Assembly (NCBI RefSeq): GCF_017312405.1
Contig: NZ_BLTG01000061.1
Coordinates: forward strand, 1 to 64,000
Direction: 5' to 3'
Length of the DNA stretch: 64,000 nt
Source: Mycobacterium sp. PO1
Lineage (GTDB): Bacteria > Actinomycetota > Actinomycetes > Mycobacteriales > Mycobacteriaceae
The notes below the pieces were generated by a model. It was not told the origin of the DNA and ran no database searches. It saw only the letters and a program-made list of their open reading frames with translations. The position numbers were made by a program, and so were the translations under genes. Positions 51,250 to 60,823 of this stretch are shown one piece after another. Positions within the stretch are counted from its first letter, which is position 1. Each line of letters starts with the position of its first letter.

Positions 51250-51867
51250 ATGAGCGGTTCGTCAATCCCTCCGCGGCGGAACTACGACAACACCAGCCGT
51301 CGGCAAAAAGCTGATCAGACCCGCGACAAGATCGTGGCCGCCGGTAGCGAGCTGGTCCACGAATTCGAGAGCTGGAACTGGCAGGGGCTCACGTTCAAGG
51401 CGGTGGCCGAACGCGCCGCGGTCGGCGAACGGACCGTCTATCGCCATTTCCCCTCCGAGCAACTGCTGCACGACGCGGTGATGCAACGGCTCGAAGACGA
51501 GGCGGGAATCTCCTATGAGGACATCGACCTGACCACCTTGGACGAAGTGACGACCCGGATTTTCGCATCCCTGCAGCGGTTCTCGGTTCGGCGATCGGCG
51601 CAGGCGACCGACGATCCCACGTTCAACACCGTCGACGAGCGTCGTCGCGCGGCGCTGCAGTCGGCGGTGGCCACCGCCGCGGCGCAGTGGAGTGACACCG
51701 AGCAACGGGCCGCCGCGGCGCTTCTGGACCTGCTCTGGAACGTCGAGGCCTACGAGCGCATGGTCGGGGTGTGGGGCCTGGAGGGTTCCACTGCGTCCCA
51801 GGCGATGCGCTGGCTGATCGCCAAGATGGTTCGGGCAATCGACGGCGGGCAGTCACCTCTTGCGTAG
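51250..51867 (+). CDS. TetR-family regulator
   Basis: This 205-aa protein has an HTH at about 28-72 (LTFKAVAERAAVGERTVYRHFPSEQLL) and an all-helical ligand domain. It probably autoregulates and represses the divergent sulfotransferase pair through the palindrome at 51226-51247. It is followed nine bases later by the CocE-type hydrolase gene, so it may also govern that. Confidence 0.88.
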   Translation: MSGSSIPPRRNYDNTSRRQKADQTRDKIVAAGSELVHEFESWNWQGLTFKAVAERAAVGERTVYRHFPSEQLLHDAVMQRLEDEAGISYEDIDLTTLDEVTTRIFASLQRFSVRRSAQATDDPTFNTVDERRRAALQSAVATAAAQWSDTEQRAAAALLDLLWNVEAYERMVGVWGLEGSTASQAMRWLIAKMVRAIDGGQSPLA

Positions 51868-51876
51868 CCTGTCGGG

Positions 51877-53550
51877 GTGAACGCGACAACGCCGGCTATG
51901 ACCGAGCCGACACCGCCTCGCGGGATGGCGGCCCGGATCGGACGCACGCTGGGCAAGGTGCTCGGGTTGCCCGAACCGACGTCGGGTGTCGTCGTCCACC
52001 GCGGCCTGCGTGTTCCGATGCGCGACGGCGTCGACCTGATCGCCGACCACTACGAGCCGCAGCTCGCCACCCCGGCTGGCACGCTGCTGGTGCGTGGCCC
52101 CTACGGGCGCAGCTTCCCGTTCGCGGCGCTGTTCGGCTCGGTCTACGCCGCCCGCGGCTATCACGTGCTGGTGCAGAGCGTGCGGGGCACGTTCGGTTCG
52201 GGCGGCGAGTTCTCGCCGATGGTGCACGAGATCCCCGACGGCGCCGACACCGTCGCGTGGCTGCGTGAACAAACCTGGTTCACCGGCACCTTCGGCACCG
52301 TCGGACTGTCGTATCTTGGCTTCACCCAGTGGGCGCTGCTCAGCGATCCGCCACCGGAGATGAAGGCGGCGGTGATCACGGTCGGTCCGCACGACGTCAG
52401 CGGGCCACGTTGGGGCACAGGGTCGTTCGGCCTCAACGACTTCCTCGGCTGGAGCGACCTGGTCGCCCATCAGGAGGATCCCAACCGGCTGCTGACCCTG
52501 CTTCGGCAGGCGCGGGCGCAACGCCGTGTGACGCGCGCGTCCTATGGTCTGCCGCTGGGCGAAGCGAGCCGCGCGTTGCTCGGTGACGGTGCGCTGTGGT
52601 TCGAGTCCTGGCTCGAGCACCCCGACGCCGACGACGAGTTCTGGACGCGGCTGCATCTACGAGAGGCTCTGGAGCGCACGGACATTCCGGTGCTGCTGCT
52701 GTCCGGTTGGCAGGATCTGTTCCTCGAACAGACCCTGACCCAGTTCGCCAGGTTGCGCGACCGCGACGTACCCGTCGGCTTGACCGTCGGGCCGTGGACC
52801 CACGGACACATGATGACCAAGGCCGCTCCGACGGTCATCCGCGAGACGCTGGACTGGCTCGGTACCCATCTGGGTGATCAGCCCTCCCAACGCCCCAGCC
52901 CGGTGCGTGTGCATGTCGGTGGGCAGGGCTGGCTGGAGCTCGCGGACTGGCCGCCGCCGATGCCCGAGCAGGTGCTCTACCTGCAGCCCGGCGGTGGTCT
53001 GGCCGGCGCCGCGCCGGCCCAGGGCGGTGACGAGGTCTTCGTCTACAACCCCGCCGACCCGACCCCGACGGTCGGAGGACGGCTGCTGTCCCCCGTCGGC
53101 GGTTACCGCGACGACACCGAACTGGCGCGCCGCGCCGATGTGCTGACCTTCACCAGTGCGCCGCTACCCACCGACCTGTGTGTTGTCGGCGCCCCGGTCG
53201 TGGACCTGTCGCACTCCTGTTCCAACCCGAACAACGATGTCTTCGTCCGGCTCAGCCAGGTGGACGCGCAGGGCCGGTCGCGGAACATCAGCGACGGCTA
53301 CCTGGCTTCAGCACCCGACACCGGCACGGTGCGCCTCGAACTCGACGCCGTCGCGCACACCTTTCCGGCAGGCGCCCGGATCCGGGTGCTCATCGCGGGC
53401 GGGTCGCACCCGCGTTTCGTGCGCAACCTGGGCACCGGCGAGTCCGTCGCCACCGGCACCGCGCTGGCGACGGCACGTCACACCGTGCGTCTCGGCGGCG
53501 AATCACGCCTGGTCCTGCCGGCTGACAGCCGGCCACCGTCAACCGACTGA
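51877..53550 (+). CDS. CocE/NonD-family hydrolase (Rv2800-like)
   Basis: This 557-aa protein has an alpha/beta-hydrolase N-terminal domain of the S15/CocE class, with nucleophile in GLSYLGFTQW, Asp in SGWQDLFLEQ and His in GPWTHGHM, followed by a C-terminal jelly-roll domain (about 340-550). Such enzymes cleave esters or X-Pro peptide bonds. No signal peptide. GTG 51877 is used; ATG 51898 is possible. The position matches Rv2800. Its end overlaps the convergent DUF1802 gene by 12 bases. Confidence 0.88.
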   Translation: MNATTPAMTEPTPPRGMAARIGRTLGKVLGLPEPTSGVVVHRGLRVPMRDGVDLIADHYEPQLATPAGTLLVRGPYGRSFPFAALFGSVYAARGYHVLVQSVRGTFGSGGEFSPMVHEIPDGADTVAWLREQTWFTGTFGTVGLSYLGFTQWALLSDPPPEMKAAVITVGPHDVSGPRWGTGSFGLNDFLGWSDLVAHQEDPNRLLTLLRQARAQRRVTRASYGLPLGEASRALLGDGALWFESWLEHPDADDEFWTRLHLREALERTDIPVLLLSGWQDLFLEQTLTQFARLRDRDVPVGLTVGPWTHGHMMTKAAPTVIRETLDWLGTHLGDQPSQRPSPVRVHVGGQGWLELADWPPPMPEQVLYLQPGGGLAGAAPAQGGDEVFVYNPADPTPTVGGRLLSPVGGYRDDTELARRADVLTFTSAPLPTDLCVVGAPVVDLSHSCSNPNNDVFVRLSQVDAQGRSRNISDGYLASAPDTGTVRLELDAVAHTFPAGARIRVLIAGGSHPRFVRNLGTGESVATGTALATARHTVRLGGESRLVLPADSRPPSTD

Positions 53551-54174
53551 GCCACGCACCCGGTCGGCGATCCCCTCCAGGACGGTCTCGTCGTGCACCG
53601 GGTCCGCCCAGTCCGGTCGCACCGGCAGCTGGACCCAACTCGCGCAGCCGCGGTAATCCGGGGTGCGCTGCAAACGCACCGGCTCACGTAACGCCGCCGC
53701 CGACACCACCACGGCGGTGAGCCGGTGCCGGGGGCGAAAGTCCAGCCGGTCGGCGCGGACCGACTCGTCGGTCCAGATGTGCAGCGACGCGAGCTGTTCG
53801 AGGTTCTCCGGGCGGCGGACCTCGACGACGGCGACCACGCGGGCGCCGGCACGCACCAGCACCTCGTCGTCGGTGCTGTCGCGCGCCGACTCCTTTAGCA
53901 GGTCGCGATGCTCGGGCCGCACCCGCTCGGCGTGGCTGTGTGCGATCGTCGGGAACAGCAGGAATCGCGACGCGGCGACCTCGAACCGCTTCTCGTGGAT
54001 GCCGCCCTTACGCAGCAGAAGCGTCTGCCTGCCGTCGAGGAGGGCATGAATGGCCGCGCTCCACTCCTTGAGCGCCGGAGTCGGCGCCGACATCGGCCCG
54101 GAGGCCGGCTTCGAGACCGGCGCCGGCGTCGACGCCGACATCGGCCCGGAGATCGGCCTGGCCTCGCCGGTCAT
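53539..54174 (-). CDS. DUF1802 family protein
   Basis: This 211-aa protein has the DUF1802 body from about residue 35 (LKEWSAAIHALLDGRQTLLLRKGGIHEKRF). It has an unusual Pro/Ala/Ser-rich N-terminus in which an SGPMSAxTPA unit occurs twice, encoded by short direct repeats, which may mean the true start is internal. The function is unknown. Coupled by ATGA to the DUF2277 gene. Confidence 0.75.
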   Translation of the reverse strand: MTGEARPISGPMSASTPAPVSKPASGPMSAPTPALKEWSAAIHALLDGRQTLLLRKGGIHEKRFEVAASRFLLFPTIAHSHAERVRPEHRDLLKESARDSTDDEVLVRAGARVVAVVEVRRPENLEQLASLHIWTDESVRADRLDFRPRHRLTAVVVSAAALREPVRLQRTPDYRGCASWVQLPVRPDWADPVHDETVLEGIADRVRGSVG

Positions 54175-54437
54175 GCCAGGCCGAGGCGCGCCCGGACCTC
54201 CGGGCGGCGCAGCGGTGGAACCGTTTTCGGCGGCTGCCTGCGCGGAGCCAGACCGGCCAGCAAGCGTTCCGTGGTCGCAGTGACCTCGGCGACCGCGGTC
54301 TCGAACGCGTCGACGTTGGCCGCCGACGGCTTGGTGATGCCGCTGACCTTACGGACGTACTGGCGCGCCGCGGCCTCGATCTCCACGGCGGTGGCCGCCG
54401 GTTGCAGCCCGCGCAGCTCGGTGATGTTTCGGCACAT
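54171..54437 (-). CDS. DUF2277 family protein
   Basis: This 88-aa protein begins MCRNITELRGL, the hallmark of DUF2277, and continues with a helical body and basic C-terminus (RRPEVRARLGLA). The small family is widespread in Actinobacteria and of unknown function. It is divergent from the enoyl-CoA hydratase gene by 44 bases and coupled to the DUF1802 gene. Confidence 0.82.
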   Translation of the reverse strand: MCRNITELRGLQPAATAVEIEAAARQYVRKVSGITKPSAANVDAFETAVAEVTATTERLLAGLAPRRQPPKTVPPLRRPEVRARLGLA

Positions 54438-54481
54438 GACCTCCACGATAGGCGCTTGACGGGTGTCGATACGGTGAGCGG

Positions 54482-55243
54482 ATGACCGAAACGTCCGATG
54501 TCCTGCTGGTCGAGACGACCGACCGAATCCGCACGCTGACCCTGAATCGGCCCGGGGCCCGCAACGCGCTGTCGGCGGCGCTGCGCACCGGGCTGTTCGC
54601 GGCACTGCGCGAAGCTCAGAGCGACGATGACGTCGACGTCGTCATCCTCACCGGGGCCGACCCGGTGTTCTGCGCCGGACTGGACCTCAAGGAACTCGGC
54701 GACACCACCGAGCTGCCCGACATCTCCCCGAATTGGCCGCCGATGACCAAGCCGGTGATCGGCGCGATCAACGGCGCGGCCGTCACCGGGGGCCTGGAGA
54801 TCGCGCTGTACTGCGACATCCTCATCGCCTCCGACCAGGCGCGCTTCGCCGACACCCATGCCCGGGTCGGCCTGCTCCCGACCTGGGGTCTGTCGGTGCG
54901 GCTGCCGCAGAAGGTCGGGGTCGGTATGGCCCGGCGGATGAGCATGACCGGTGACTACCTGTCGGCGGACGAGGCGCTGCGCACCGGGCTGGTGACCCAG
55001 GTCGTGCCGCATGCCGAGCTGCTCGACACCGCGCGCCGGATCGCGGCGTCGATCGTCGGCAACAACCAGAAGGCGGTGCGGGCGCTGATGGCGTCGTATC
55101 ACCAGATCGACGAGGCCCAGAACAGCACCGGGCTGTGGATGGAGGCCGCGTCGGCGCGGGAGTGGATGAAGTCCACCAGCGGCGATGACATCGCTGCCAG
55201 TCGCGGCTCGGTCATCGAGCGGGGCCGCTCACAGGTGCGTTAG
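54482..55243 (+). CDS. Enoyl-CoA hydratase/isomerase family protein
   Basis: This 253-aa crotonase-fold protein has the first oxyanion-hole segment FCAGLDLKEL and the second NGAAVTGGLEIALYCDILIAS. The region that carries catalytic Glu in classical hydratases reads ARVGLLPTWGLSVRLPQ, so one acidic residue may be missing and the reaction could be isomerisation or other crotonase chemistry. The EchA number cannot be assigned. It stands alone, divergent from DUF2277. Confidence 0.85.
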   Translation: MTETSDVLLVETTDRIRTLTLNRPGARNALSAALRTGLFAALREAQSDDDVDVVILTGADPVFCAGLDLKELGDTTELPDISPNWPPMTKPVIGAINGAAVTGGLEIALYCDILIASDQARFADTHARVGLLPTWGLSVRLPQKVGVGMARRMSMTGDYLSADEALRTGLVTQVVPHAELLDTARRIAASIVGNNQKAVRALMASYHQIDEAQNSTGLWMEAASAREWMKSTSGDDIAASRGSVIERGRSQVR

Positions 55244-55258
55244 CCCCGTCTCGCACCG

Positions 55259-55278
55259 CGAAGGCGCACGTCTGCACA
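55259..55278 (-). repeat. Convergent-gap motif, copy 1
   Basis: On the minus strand this reads TGTGCAGACGTGCGCCTTCG, 17 of 20 bases identical to the copy at 62761-62780. It lies in the 92-base gap between the convergent hydratase and isomerase genes. Confidence 0.6.
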
Positions 55279-55335
55279 GTAGGCGCGGGCGTGTCGTGGC
55301 GCGCCGGTCGACCGTCGACGCGCCCGCCATGTCGC

Positions 55336-56172
55336 TCAGTTCCGCAGCGACGGCCAGACCAGATCCCGGTAGCGCTCCTTCATGGTGTCCAAGACCGCGA
55401 GGCCCTCGGTGGCCCAGACGGTTTCGTTGAAGATCTCGACCTCGATGTCTCCCCGATAGCCGGCCTGATCGACCAGGGCGCTGATCGCGGCGAAGTCGAT
55501 GACGCCGTCGCCCATCATCCCGCGCGACACCAGCGGATCGGCCGCCATCGGCACCAGCCAGTCGCAGATCTGGTAGCTGCTGATCCGGTCGGCGGCCCCG
55601 GCCCGGGCCACCGACTCGGCCAGCCCGGGATCCCACCACACGTGGAACGTGTCGACGACGACGCCGACGGCATGCGCCGGGAACGGGGCGGCCAGCTCCA
55701 ATGCCTGGCCGAGGGTACTGATGACTGCCCGTTCGGCGCAGAAGACGGGGTGCAGGGGTTCGAGCGCCAACCGCACGTCACGGTCGACCGCGTAGGGAAC
55801 GAGGTCGGCGAGGCGCTCGGCGACCCGGGCGCGGGCACCGACGAGATCACGCCCGGCCAGCCCGCCGACGACCATCACCAGCTCGCGGGTGCCGAGCGCG
55901 GCGGCCTCGTCGATGGCGCGCCGGTTGTCGTCGAGGATGGCGCCCGAATTCTCGACTCCGGTCAGGAATCCGCCACGGCACAGCGTGGACACCCGAAGAC
56001 CGTTGTCACGCACGATCTTCGCAGCCTCGTCGACGCCGGCCTCGGCGACCCGGTCACGCCACACCCCGATCGCAGGCAGACCGGCCGAGGCGGTGGCCTC
56101 GACCGCTTCCCGCAGTGTCCAGCCCTTGGTGGTCATGGTGTTCAACGACAGCCGGTCGCACCAGGCGGACAT
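55336..56172 (-). CDS. Sugar phosphate isomerase/epimerase (AP2Ec TIM barrel)
   Basis: This 278-aa TIM-barrel protein of the AP endonuclease 2/xylose isomerase-like superfamily has metal-binding segments RLALEPLHP, VGVVVDTFHVWW and IEVEIFNE. It probably isomerises a keto-sugar or polyol-derived substrate. Its ATG shares its A with the TGA of the DUF993 gene (TGATG). It is the third gene of a divergent LacI-controlled operon. Confidence 0.85.
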   Translation of the reverse strand: MSAWCDRLSLNTMTTKGWTLREAVEATASAGLPAIGVWRDRVAEAGVDEAAKIVRDNGLRVSTLCRGGFLTGVENSGAILDDNRRAIDEAAALGTRELVMVVGGLAGRDLVGARARVAERLADLVPYAVDRDVRLALEPLHPVFCAERAVISTLGQALELAAPFPAHAVGVVVDTFHVWWDPGLAESVARAGAADRISSYQICDWLVPMAADPLVSRGMMGDGVIDFAAISALVDQAGYRGDIEVEIFNETVWATEGLAVLDTMKERYRDLVWPSLRN

Positions 56173-57359
56173 CAGCCGACTCCGTTGAGCGCGAGGAACG
56201 TTCGCATCCGATCGGCGGCGAGCTCCGGGTCGGCCAGCAGACCGGCGCGGTCTGCGAGCACAAAGGCTTCGCTGAGGTGGGTGACCGACCGCCCGCTGGC
56301 CAGCCCGCCGATCAGACTGAAGCCTCGCTGGCGGCCGTTGAGCCACGACAGGAATGCAATACCCGTCTTGTAGTAAAAGGTGGGCGCGGCGAACAGATGC
56401 CGACCGAGCGCGCTGGTCGACTCGAGAATCCGCCGGGCCGCGGTGCTGTCGCCGGCGTCCAGGTGTTGCAGCGCAGTCGAGGCGGCCGGGAAGATCGCCG
56501 CGAAGACACCCAGCAGCGCATCGGAATGATGCTGTCCGTCGCCCATGATCAACTCGGGATAGTTGAAGTCGTCACCGGTGTAGAGCCGAACCCCTTCGGG
56601 GAGCGCGCGGCGCAACGCCACCTCATGCGCGGCGTCCAGCAGCGACACCTTCACCCCGTCGATCTTGTCGGCGTGCTGCCGCACCAGCGCCTCGAATGTC
56701 GCGGTGGCGCTGTAGAGGTCGGCACTTCCCCAGTAGCCGCGCAGGTCCGGATCGAACATCTCCCCGAGCCAGTGCAGAATCACGGGACCGTCGGCTTCAG
56801 CGAGCAGGGTGCCGTAGACCGACAGATAGTCCTCGGGCGAGGAGGCGACCCGCGCCAGCGCACGCGACGCCATCAGGATCACGTTCGCGCCCGCTTCGGT
56901 GACCACATCGACCTGTTCCCGGTAGGCATCGGTGATGACCGACAGACCGCGCGCCCCGGTGGGCACGTTCTGCGCCGCGAGTTGATCGGTGCCGGCACCA
57001 CAGGCCAACCGACCACCCACCGCGGCGGCCTCGCGTCCCGAGCGGGTGATCAGTTCCCTGGTCGCCGGCCAGTCCAGGCCCATACCGCGCTGCGCGGTGT
57101 CCATCGCGTCGGCGACCCCGAGTCCGTAGGACCACAGCTCGTGGCGGTAGGACAGGGTGGCGTCCCAGTCGACGTCGGCGGGCGCACCGGGCGTGTTGTC
57201 GCCGAGCACATTCGGCACCACATGCGCTGCCGCGTAGGCGATCCGGGACGTGATGGGCGCCTGGGGCCGGCGCCAGTCGCCTGGCTCGCCCAGCTGGTAA
57301 CGGTCGAGCTCCCCGTCGATCGGCAACACGACCGAGGCGGAGGTGACGCTCGCGGTCAC
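56172..57359 (-). CDS. DUF993 dihydrodipicolinate-synthase-like aldolase
   Basis: This 395-aa protein belongs to the DUF993 group of DapA-like TIM barrels, which use Schiff-base chemistry; the likely Lys lies in DKIDGVKVSLLDAA. It would cleave or form a keto-acid or keto-sugar C-C bond. The GTG at 57359 overlaps the oxidoreductase stop (GTGA). It sits between oxidoreductase and isomerase genes, fitting an oxidise-isomerise-cleave route for an unknown sugar or polyol. Confidence 0.82.
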   Translation of the reverse strand: MTASVTSASVVLPIDGELDRYQLGEPGDWRRPQAPITSRIAYAAAHVVPNVLGDNTPGAPADVDWDATLSYRHELWSYGLGVADAMDTAQRGMGLDWPATRELITRSGREAAAVGGRLACGAGTDQLAAQNVPTGARGLSVITDAYREQVDVVTEAGANVILMASRALARVASSPEDYLSVYGTLLAEADGPVILHWLGEMFDPDLRGYWGSADLYSATATFEALVRQHADKIDGVKVSLLDAAHEVALRRALPEGVRLYTGDDFNYPELIMGDGQHHSDALLGVFAAIFPAASTALQHLDAGDSTAARRILESTSALGRHLFAAPTFYYKTGIAFLSWLNGRQRGFSLIGGLASGRSVTHLSEAFVLADRAGLLADPELAADRMRTFLALNGVG

Positions 57360-58519
57360 AGCACGATCTCCGGAACTTCGAGCCGGCGGCCCTCGGCTGA
57401 GCTCCTCAGACCGAGCTCGGCCAACTGCACACCGCGGGCGGCCGAGAGCAACCCGAAGCGGTGTGGCCGCTCGGCGAGCACGTCGCGCAGAAACTCCTCC
57501 CACTGCAACTTGAAACCGTTGTCCAGATCGGCGTTCGCGGGAACCTCGAGCCACTGGTCACGAAATCGCTCGGTGACCGGGAGATCTGGATTCCATACGG
57601 GTTTCGGGGTGTGTGCACGCTGCTGGGCCACACAACGCCGCAATCCGGCCACGGCCGAACCGTGGGTTCCGTCGATCTGGAATTCGACGAGTTCGTCGCG
57701 GTACACCCGCACCGCCCAGGACGAGTTGATCTGGGCGACGATGTCACCGTCGATCTCGAAGATGCCGTACGCAGCGTCGTCGGCGGTAGCCGAATACGCG
57801 TGGCCCGCTTCGTCCCACCGCCTGGGAATGTGGGTGACCGCGCGGGCGGTGACGGCTCGCACCGCGCCCAGCAGTCCCTCCATCACATAATTCCAATGGC
57901 AGAACATGTCGACGGTGATGCCGCCGCCGTCCTCGGAGCGGTAGTTCCAACTCGGCCGCTGAGCGGGCTGCCCGTCGCCCTCGAACACCCAGTAACCGAA
58001 CTCCCCGCGCATCGACAGTATTCGCCCGAAGAATCCCTCGTCGACCAGGCGACGCAGCTTGACCAGCCCGGGTAGGTAGAGCTTGTCGTGCACGACACCC
58101 GCGACGACACCGGCATTGTGCGCCATCCGAGCCAGTTCGATGGCCTCGGTCAGCGTTTCGGCGGTCGGCTTCTCGGTGTAGACGTGCTTGCCGGCCTTGA
58201 TGGCCGCCGACAGCGCCTCCACACGCCGGGACGTCACCTGAGCGTCGAAGTAGACGTCGACCGTGGGATCGGTGATCACCGCGGTCACGTCGGTGGTCCA
58301 TTCCTGAACCCCGTGCTCGGCGGCCAGGTCGGCGACCTTGTCGGCGTTGCGGCCGACCAGGATGGGCTCGACGGCCACCCGCGTGCCGTCCTCGAGGACC
58401 AGGCCGGCATCGCGGAGCGGGAGTATGGAGCGCAGCAGATGCTGGCGGTAGCCCATCCGTCCGGTCACGCCGTTCATCGCGATGCGCAGCGTTCTGCGCG
58501 GCGAAGTCGCTGAAGTCAT
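57356..58519 (-). CDS. Gfo/Idh/MocA-family oxidoreductase
   Basis: This 387-aa NAD(P)-dependent oxidoreductase has an N-terminal Rossmann domain (GVTGRMGYRQH; the EKPTAE motif at about 125) and a C-terminal alpha/beta domain. It probably oxidises a sugar, inositol-like or other polyol. It is the first gene of the minus-strand operon, with an ATG at 58519 and GGGAAC upstream, and is divergent from lacI across a region with a palindromic operator. Confidence 0.88.
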   Translation of the reverse strand: MTSATSPRRTLRIAMNGVTGRMGYRQHLLRSILPLRDAGLVLEDGTRVAVEPILVGRNADKVADLAAEHGVQEWTTDVTAVITDPTVDVYFDAQVTSRRVEALSAAIKAGKHVYTEKPTAETLTEAIELARMAHNAGVVAGVVHDKLYLPGLVKLRRLVDEGFFGRILSMRGEFGYWVFEGDGQPAQRPSWNYRSEDGGGITVDMFCHWNYVMEGLLGAVRAVTARAVTHIPRRWDEAGHAYSATADDAAYGIFEIDGDIVAQINSSWAVRVYRDELVEFQIDGTHGSAVAGLRRCVAQQRAHTPKPVWNPDLPVTERFRDQWLEVPANADLDNGFKLQWEEFLRDVLAERPHRFGLLSAARGVQLAELGLRSSAEGRRLEVPEIVL

Positions 58520-58634
58520 CTGGGAGTTCCCTGTCTGGAAAGGCGGCGACGGACGAGGCCGTCACGGCATGTGCTGTCGGGTGACCTGCACCGGTGCGCG
58601 CCTCGGCGACGAGGGTGCGTGGTGTCAGCACTTC

Positions 58635-58648
58635 GGAATGCGCTTTCC
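58635..58648. promoter_or_regulatory. LacI-type operator, copy 1
   Basis: GGAATGCGCTTTCC is an imperfect dyad centred on GCGC and lies between the divergent oxidoreductase and lacI genes, just before a TAAGCT -10-like element (58653-58658). It is the exact reverse complement of the site at 59836-59849, so one repressor should bind both. Confidence 0.75.
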
Positions 58649-58734
58649 ACGGTAAGCTGTGCGCACGTCGCGGTCAACCCAGGATGGGCTCCACGACAAA
58701 CGACGAGCATTCGGCGAGTTCAGGAGCGGCAGCG

Positions 58735-59760
58735 ATGGCGGCGGTCAGACTGCAGGATGTAGCGGCGCGCGCCGGCGTGTCCCAGGCCACCGCGTCGCGG
58801 GTGCTCAACGGGTCGACGAGGATCCCCGGCGAGGGAGTCGCCGATCGCGTCCGTGCCGCTGCGCGAGAACTGGGCTACAAGCCGAATGCGCAGGCCCAGG
58901 CCCTGGCGCGGGCCTCCACCGGCCTTCTGGGCCTGATCGTGCACGACATCGCCGACCCGTACTTCTCCTCCATCGTGCGCGGTGTGCAGACCGCGGCCCG
59001 GACCGCCCGCAAGCAGGTGCTGCTGGCCAGCACCGACCGCGACTTCGACATCGAACGCGAATCGGTGAGCACGTTCATCTCCCACCGCGCGGATGCGATC
59101 GTGCTGGCCGGATCGCGCCAGAGCGGAGACCTCGACCGCGCCCTGGAGGCCGAGTTCGACTACTACCGGGCCAACGGTGGACGCGTGGTGGTGATCGGCC
59201 AACCGCTGGCCTTCGGTTCGGCGGTCGAGCCCGAGAACCACTGCGCCTCCGGCCAGTTGGCCGACGCGCTGGCCGAGGCCGGGCACACGCAGTTCGCGGT
59301 GATCGGGGGCCCGGGCAACATCCGCACCGCGGTCGACCGACGCAACGGCTTCGTCGAGGCACTGAGCCGGCGTGGCCTGACGACAATGGTCGAGGTGTCC
59401 GGGCCGTTCACCCGCGACGGTGGTTACGCCGCAGCCCGACGCCTGGCCGCGGCGCTGCAGCTGCGGCCCGACAGTGGCGCCACGCCGGTCTGCGTCTTCG
59501 CGGTCACCGACGTGATGGCGATCGGCGCCATCGCGGCGTGGCGGGAGATGGGCCTGGTCGTGCCGCGGGACGTCTGCGTCGCCGGCTTCGACGACATCCC
59601 GACGCTGCGCGACCACACTCCCAGCCTGACCACGGTGGTGCTGCCACTGGAAGCCATCGGCGCCCAAGCCGTGCAGCTCGCCCTGCACTCGGGCAGCGAT
59701 GACCTGCGCGAACGTGTCCCAGGCCAGGTGGTCCTGCGGGACAGCACCCGCCTACCGTGA
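58735..59760 (+). CDS. LacI-family transcriptional regulator
   Basis: This 341-aa protein has the LacI HTH and hinge (VRLQDVAARAGVSQATASRVLNGSTRI, about 4-30) and a periplasmic-binding-like sensor domain (about 62-335). It probably represses both the divergent oxidoreductase-DUF993-isomerase operon and the ABC transporter genes via twin operators. The inducer is unknown. ATG 58735 has AGGAG upstream. Confidence 0.9.
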   Translation: MAAVRLQDVAARAGVSQATASRVLNGSTRIPGEGVADRVRAAARELGYKPNAQAQALARASTGLLGLIVHDIADPYFSSIVRGVQTAARTARKQVLLASTDRDFDIERESVSTFISHRADAIVLAGSRQSGDLDRALEAEFDYYRANGGRVVVIGQPLAFGSAVEPENHCASGQLADALAEAGHTQFAVIGGPGNIRTAVDRRNGFVEALSRRGLTTMVEVSGPFTRDGGYAAARRLAAALQLRPDSGATPVCVFAVTDVMAIGAIAAWREMGLVVPRDVCVAGFDDIPTLRDHTPSLTTVVLPLEAIGAQAVQLALHSGSDDLRERVPGQVVLRDSTRLP

Positions 59761-59835
59761 CGAAAAGCCCGCGCATCGGCGGCGCCGCCGACGTTGACAG
59801 TGTGCGCTGAGTCACGTTAGGGACGGAATCGCTTC

Positions 59836-59849
59836 GGAAAGCGCATTCC
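59836..59849. promoter_or_regulatory. LacI-type operator, copy 2
   Basis: GGAAAGCGCATTCC lies 46 bases before the permease ATG (59896) and is the exact reverse complement of copy 1 at 58635-58648. It links the ABC transporter to the same LacI regulator. Confidence 0.75.
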
Positions 59850-59895
59850 CAGTCGAGTCGCTCGGCTCGAGCTCCTGCGAACTTAGGACATTTCC

Positions 59896-60777
59896 ATGGC
59901 GGTAACCGCATCGGCCGGCGTGCGCCCCTCCTCATCGGGACCCCCTCCGGCCCCTTCCCGCTCGACACGCTCGTGGCGGCCGTCGTTCTCCGCCCGGCGC
60001 GCCGCAGCCAGCCTGTGGCGTCCGGCCGCGCTGGTGATCGTCCTGCTCGCCGGCTGGTGGGCCGTCACCGCGGCCGAGCTCGTCGCCCCCTACATCCTCC
60101 CGTCCCCGATCGACACCTGGCACACCGCGCAACAGAACGCGGCCTACCTCGCCCAGAACACCTGGGTCACCACGTGGGAGACCGTGGTCGGGTTCGTCAT
60201 CGCGGCGGTCGTCGGCGAACTGGTCGCGGTGATCATGGTGTACTCGGCGAGCCTGGAGAAGACCGTCTATCCGCTGATCCTCTTCGCCCAGGTGATCCCC
60301 AAGATCGCGATCGCACCGCTGTTCGTCGTCTGGCTGGGTTTCGGTCCGTCGCCCAAAATTCTCGTCGCCGTGCTGATGGCCTTCTTCCCGATCGTCATCT
60401 CCGGTCTCGCCGGCCTCCGTTCGGTCGACCCCGAGATCCTCGAACTGAGCTCGACCATGGGCGCCAGCCGACTCAAGACCTTCATGAAGATCAGGTTCCC
60501 GGCCTCGTTGCCGCAGCTGATGTCGGGGTTGAAGGTGGCTGCCACCCTCGCGGTCACCGGCGCGGTCGTCGGCGAATTCGTCGGCGCCAACGAAGGTCTG
60601 GGCTACGTCATCCTGCAGGCCAACGGAAACGTCGACACCGCAATGCTGTTCGCCGCCCTGATCATCATGTCGGTTCTGGGCATCGTCCTCTTCGCGATCA
60701 TCGAGATCGCCGAGAAACTGCTCATCCCCTGGCATTCCTCGCGCCGCACCGCCAGTTCCGCGACCACCGGCGCCTGA
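59896..60777 (+). CDS. ABC transporter permease (nitrate/sulfonate/taurine type)
   Basis: This 293-aa permease of the SsuC/TauC/NrtB class has about six membrane spans from residue 38 on, and an EAA loop around ELSSTMGASRLKTFMKIRFPASLPQLMSGLK. The N-terminal 35 residues are a Pro/Ser/Arg-rich cytosolic extension. ATG 59896 has AGGA upstream. It is the first gene of permease-binding protein-ATPase. Confidence 0.92.
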   Translation: MAVTASAGVRPSSSGPPPAPSRSTRSWRPSFSARRAAASLWRPAALVIVLLAGWWAVTAAELVAPYILPSPIDTWHTAQQNAAYLAQNTWVTTWETVVGFVIAAVVGELVAVIMVYSASLEKTVYPLILFAQVIPKIAIAPLFVVWLGFGPSPKILVAVLMAFFPIVISGLAGLRSVDPEILELSSTMGASRLKTFMKIRFPASLPQLMSGLKVAATLAVTGAVVGEFVGANEGLGYVILQANGNVDTAMLFAALIIMSVLGIVLFAIIEIAEKLLIPWHSSRRTASSATTGA

Positions 60778-60823
60778 CCGGTAACCGAAACCGACCCATC
60801 CACGACCTCTCCAGGAGTTCCTC

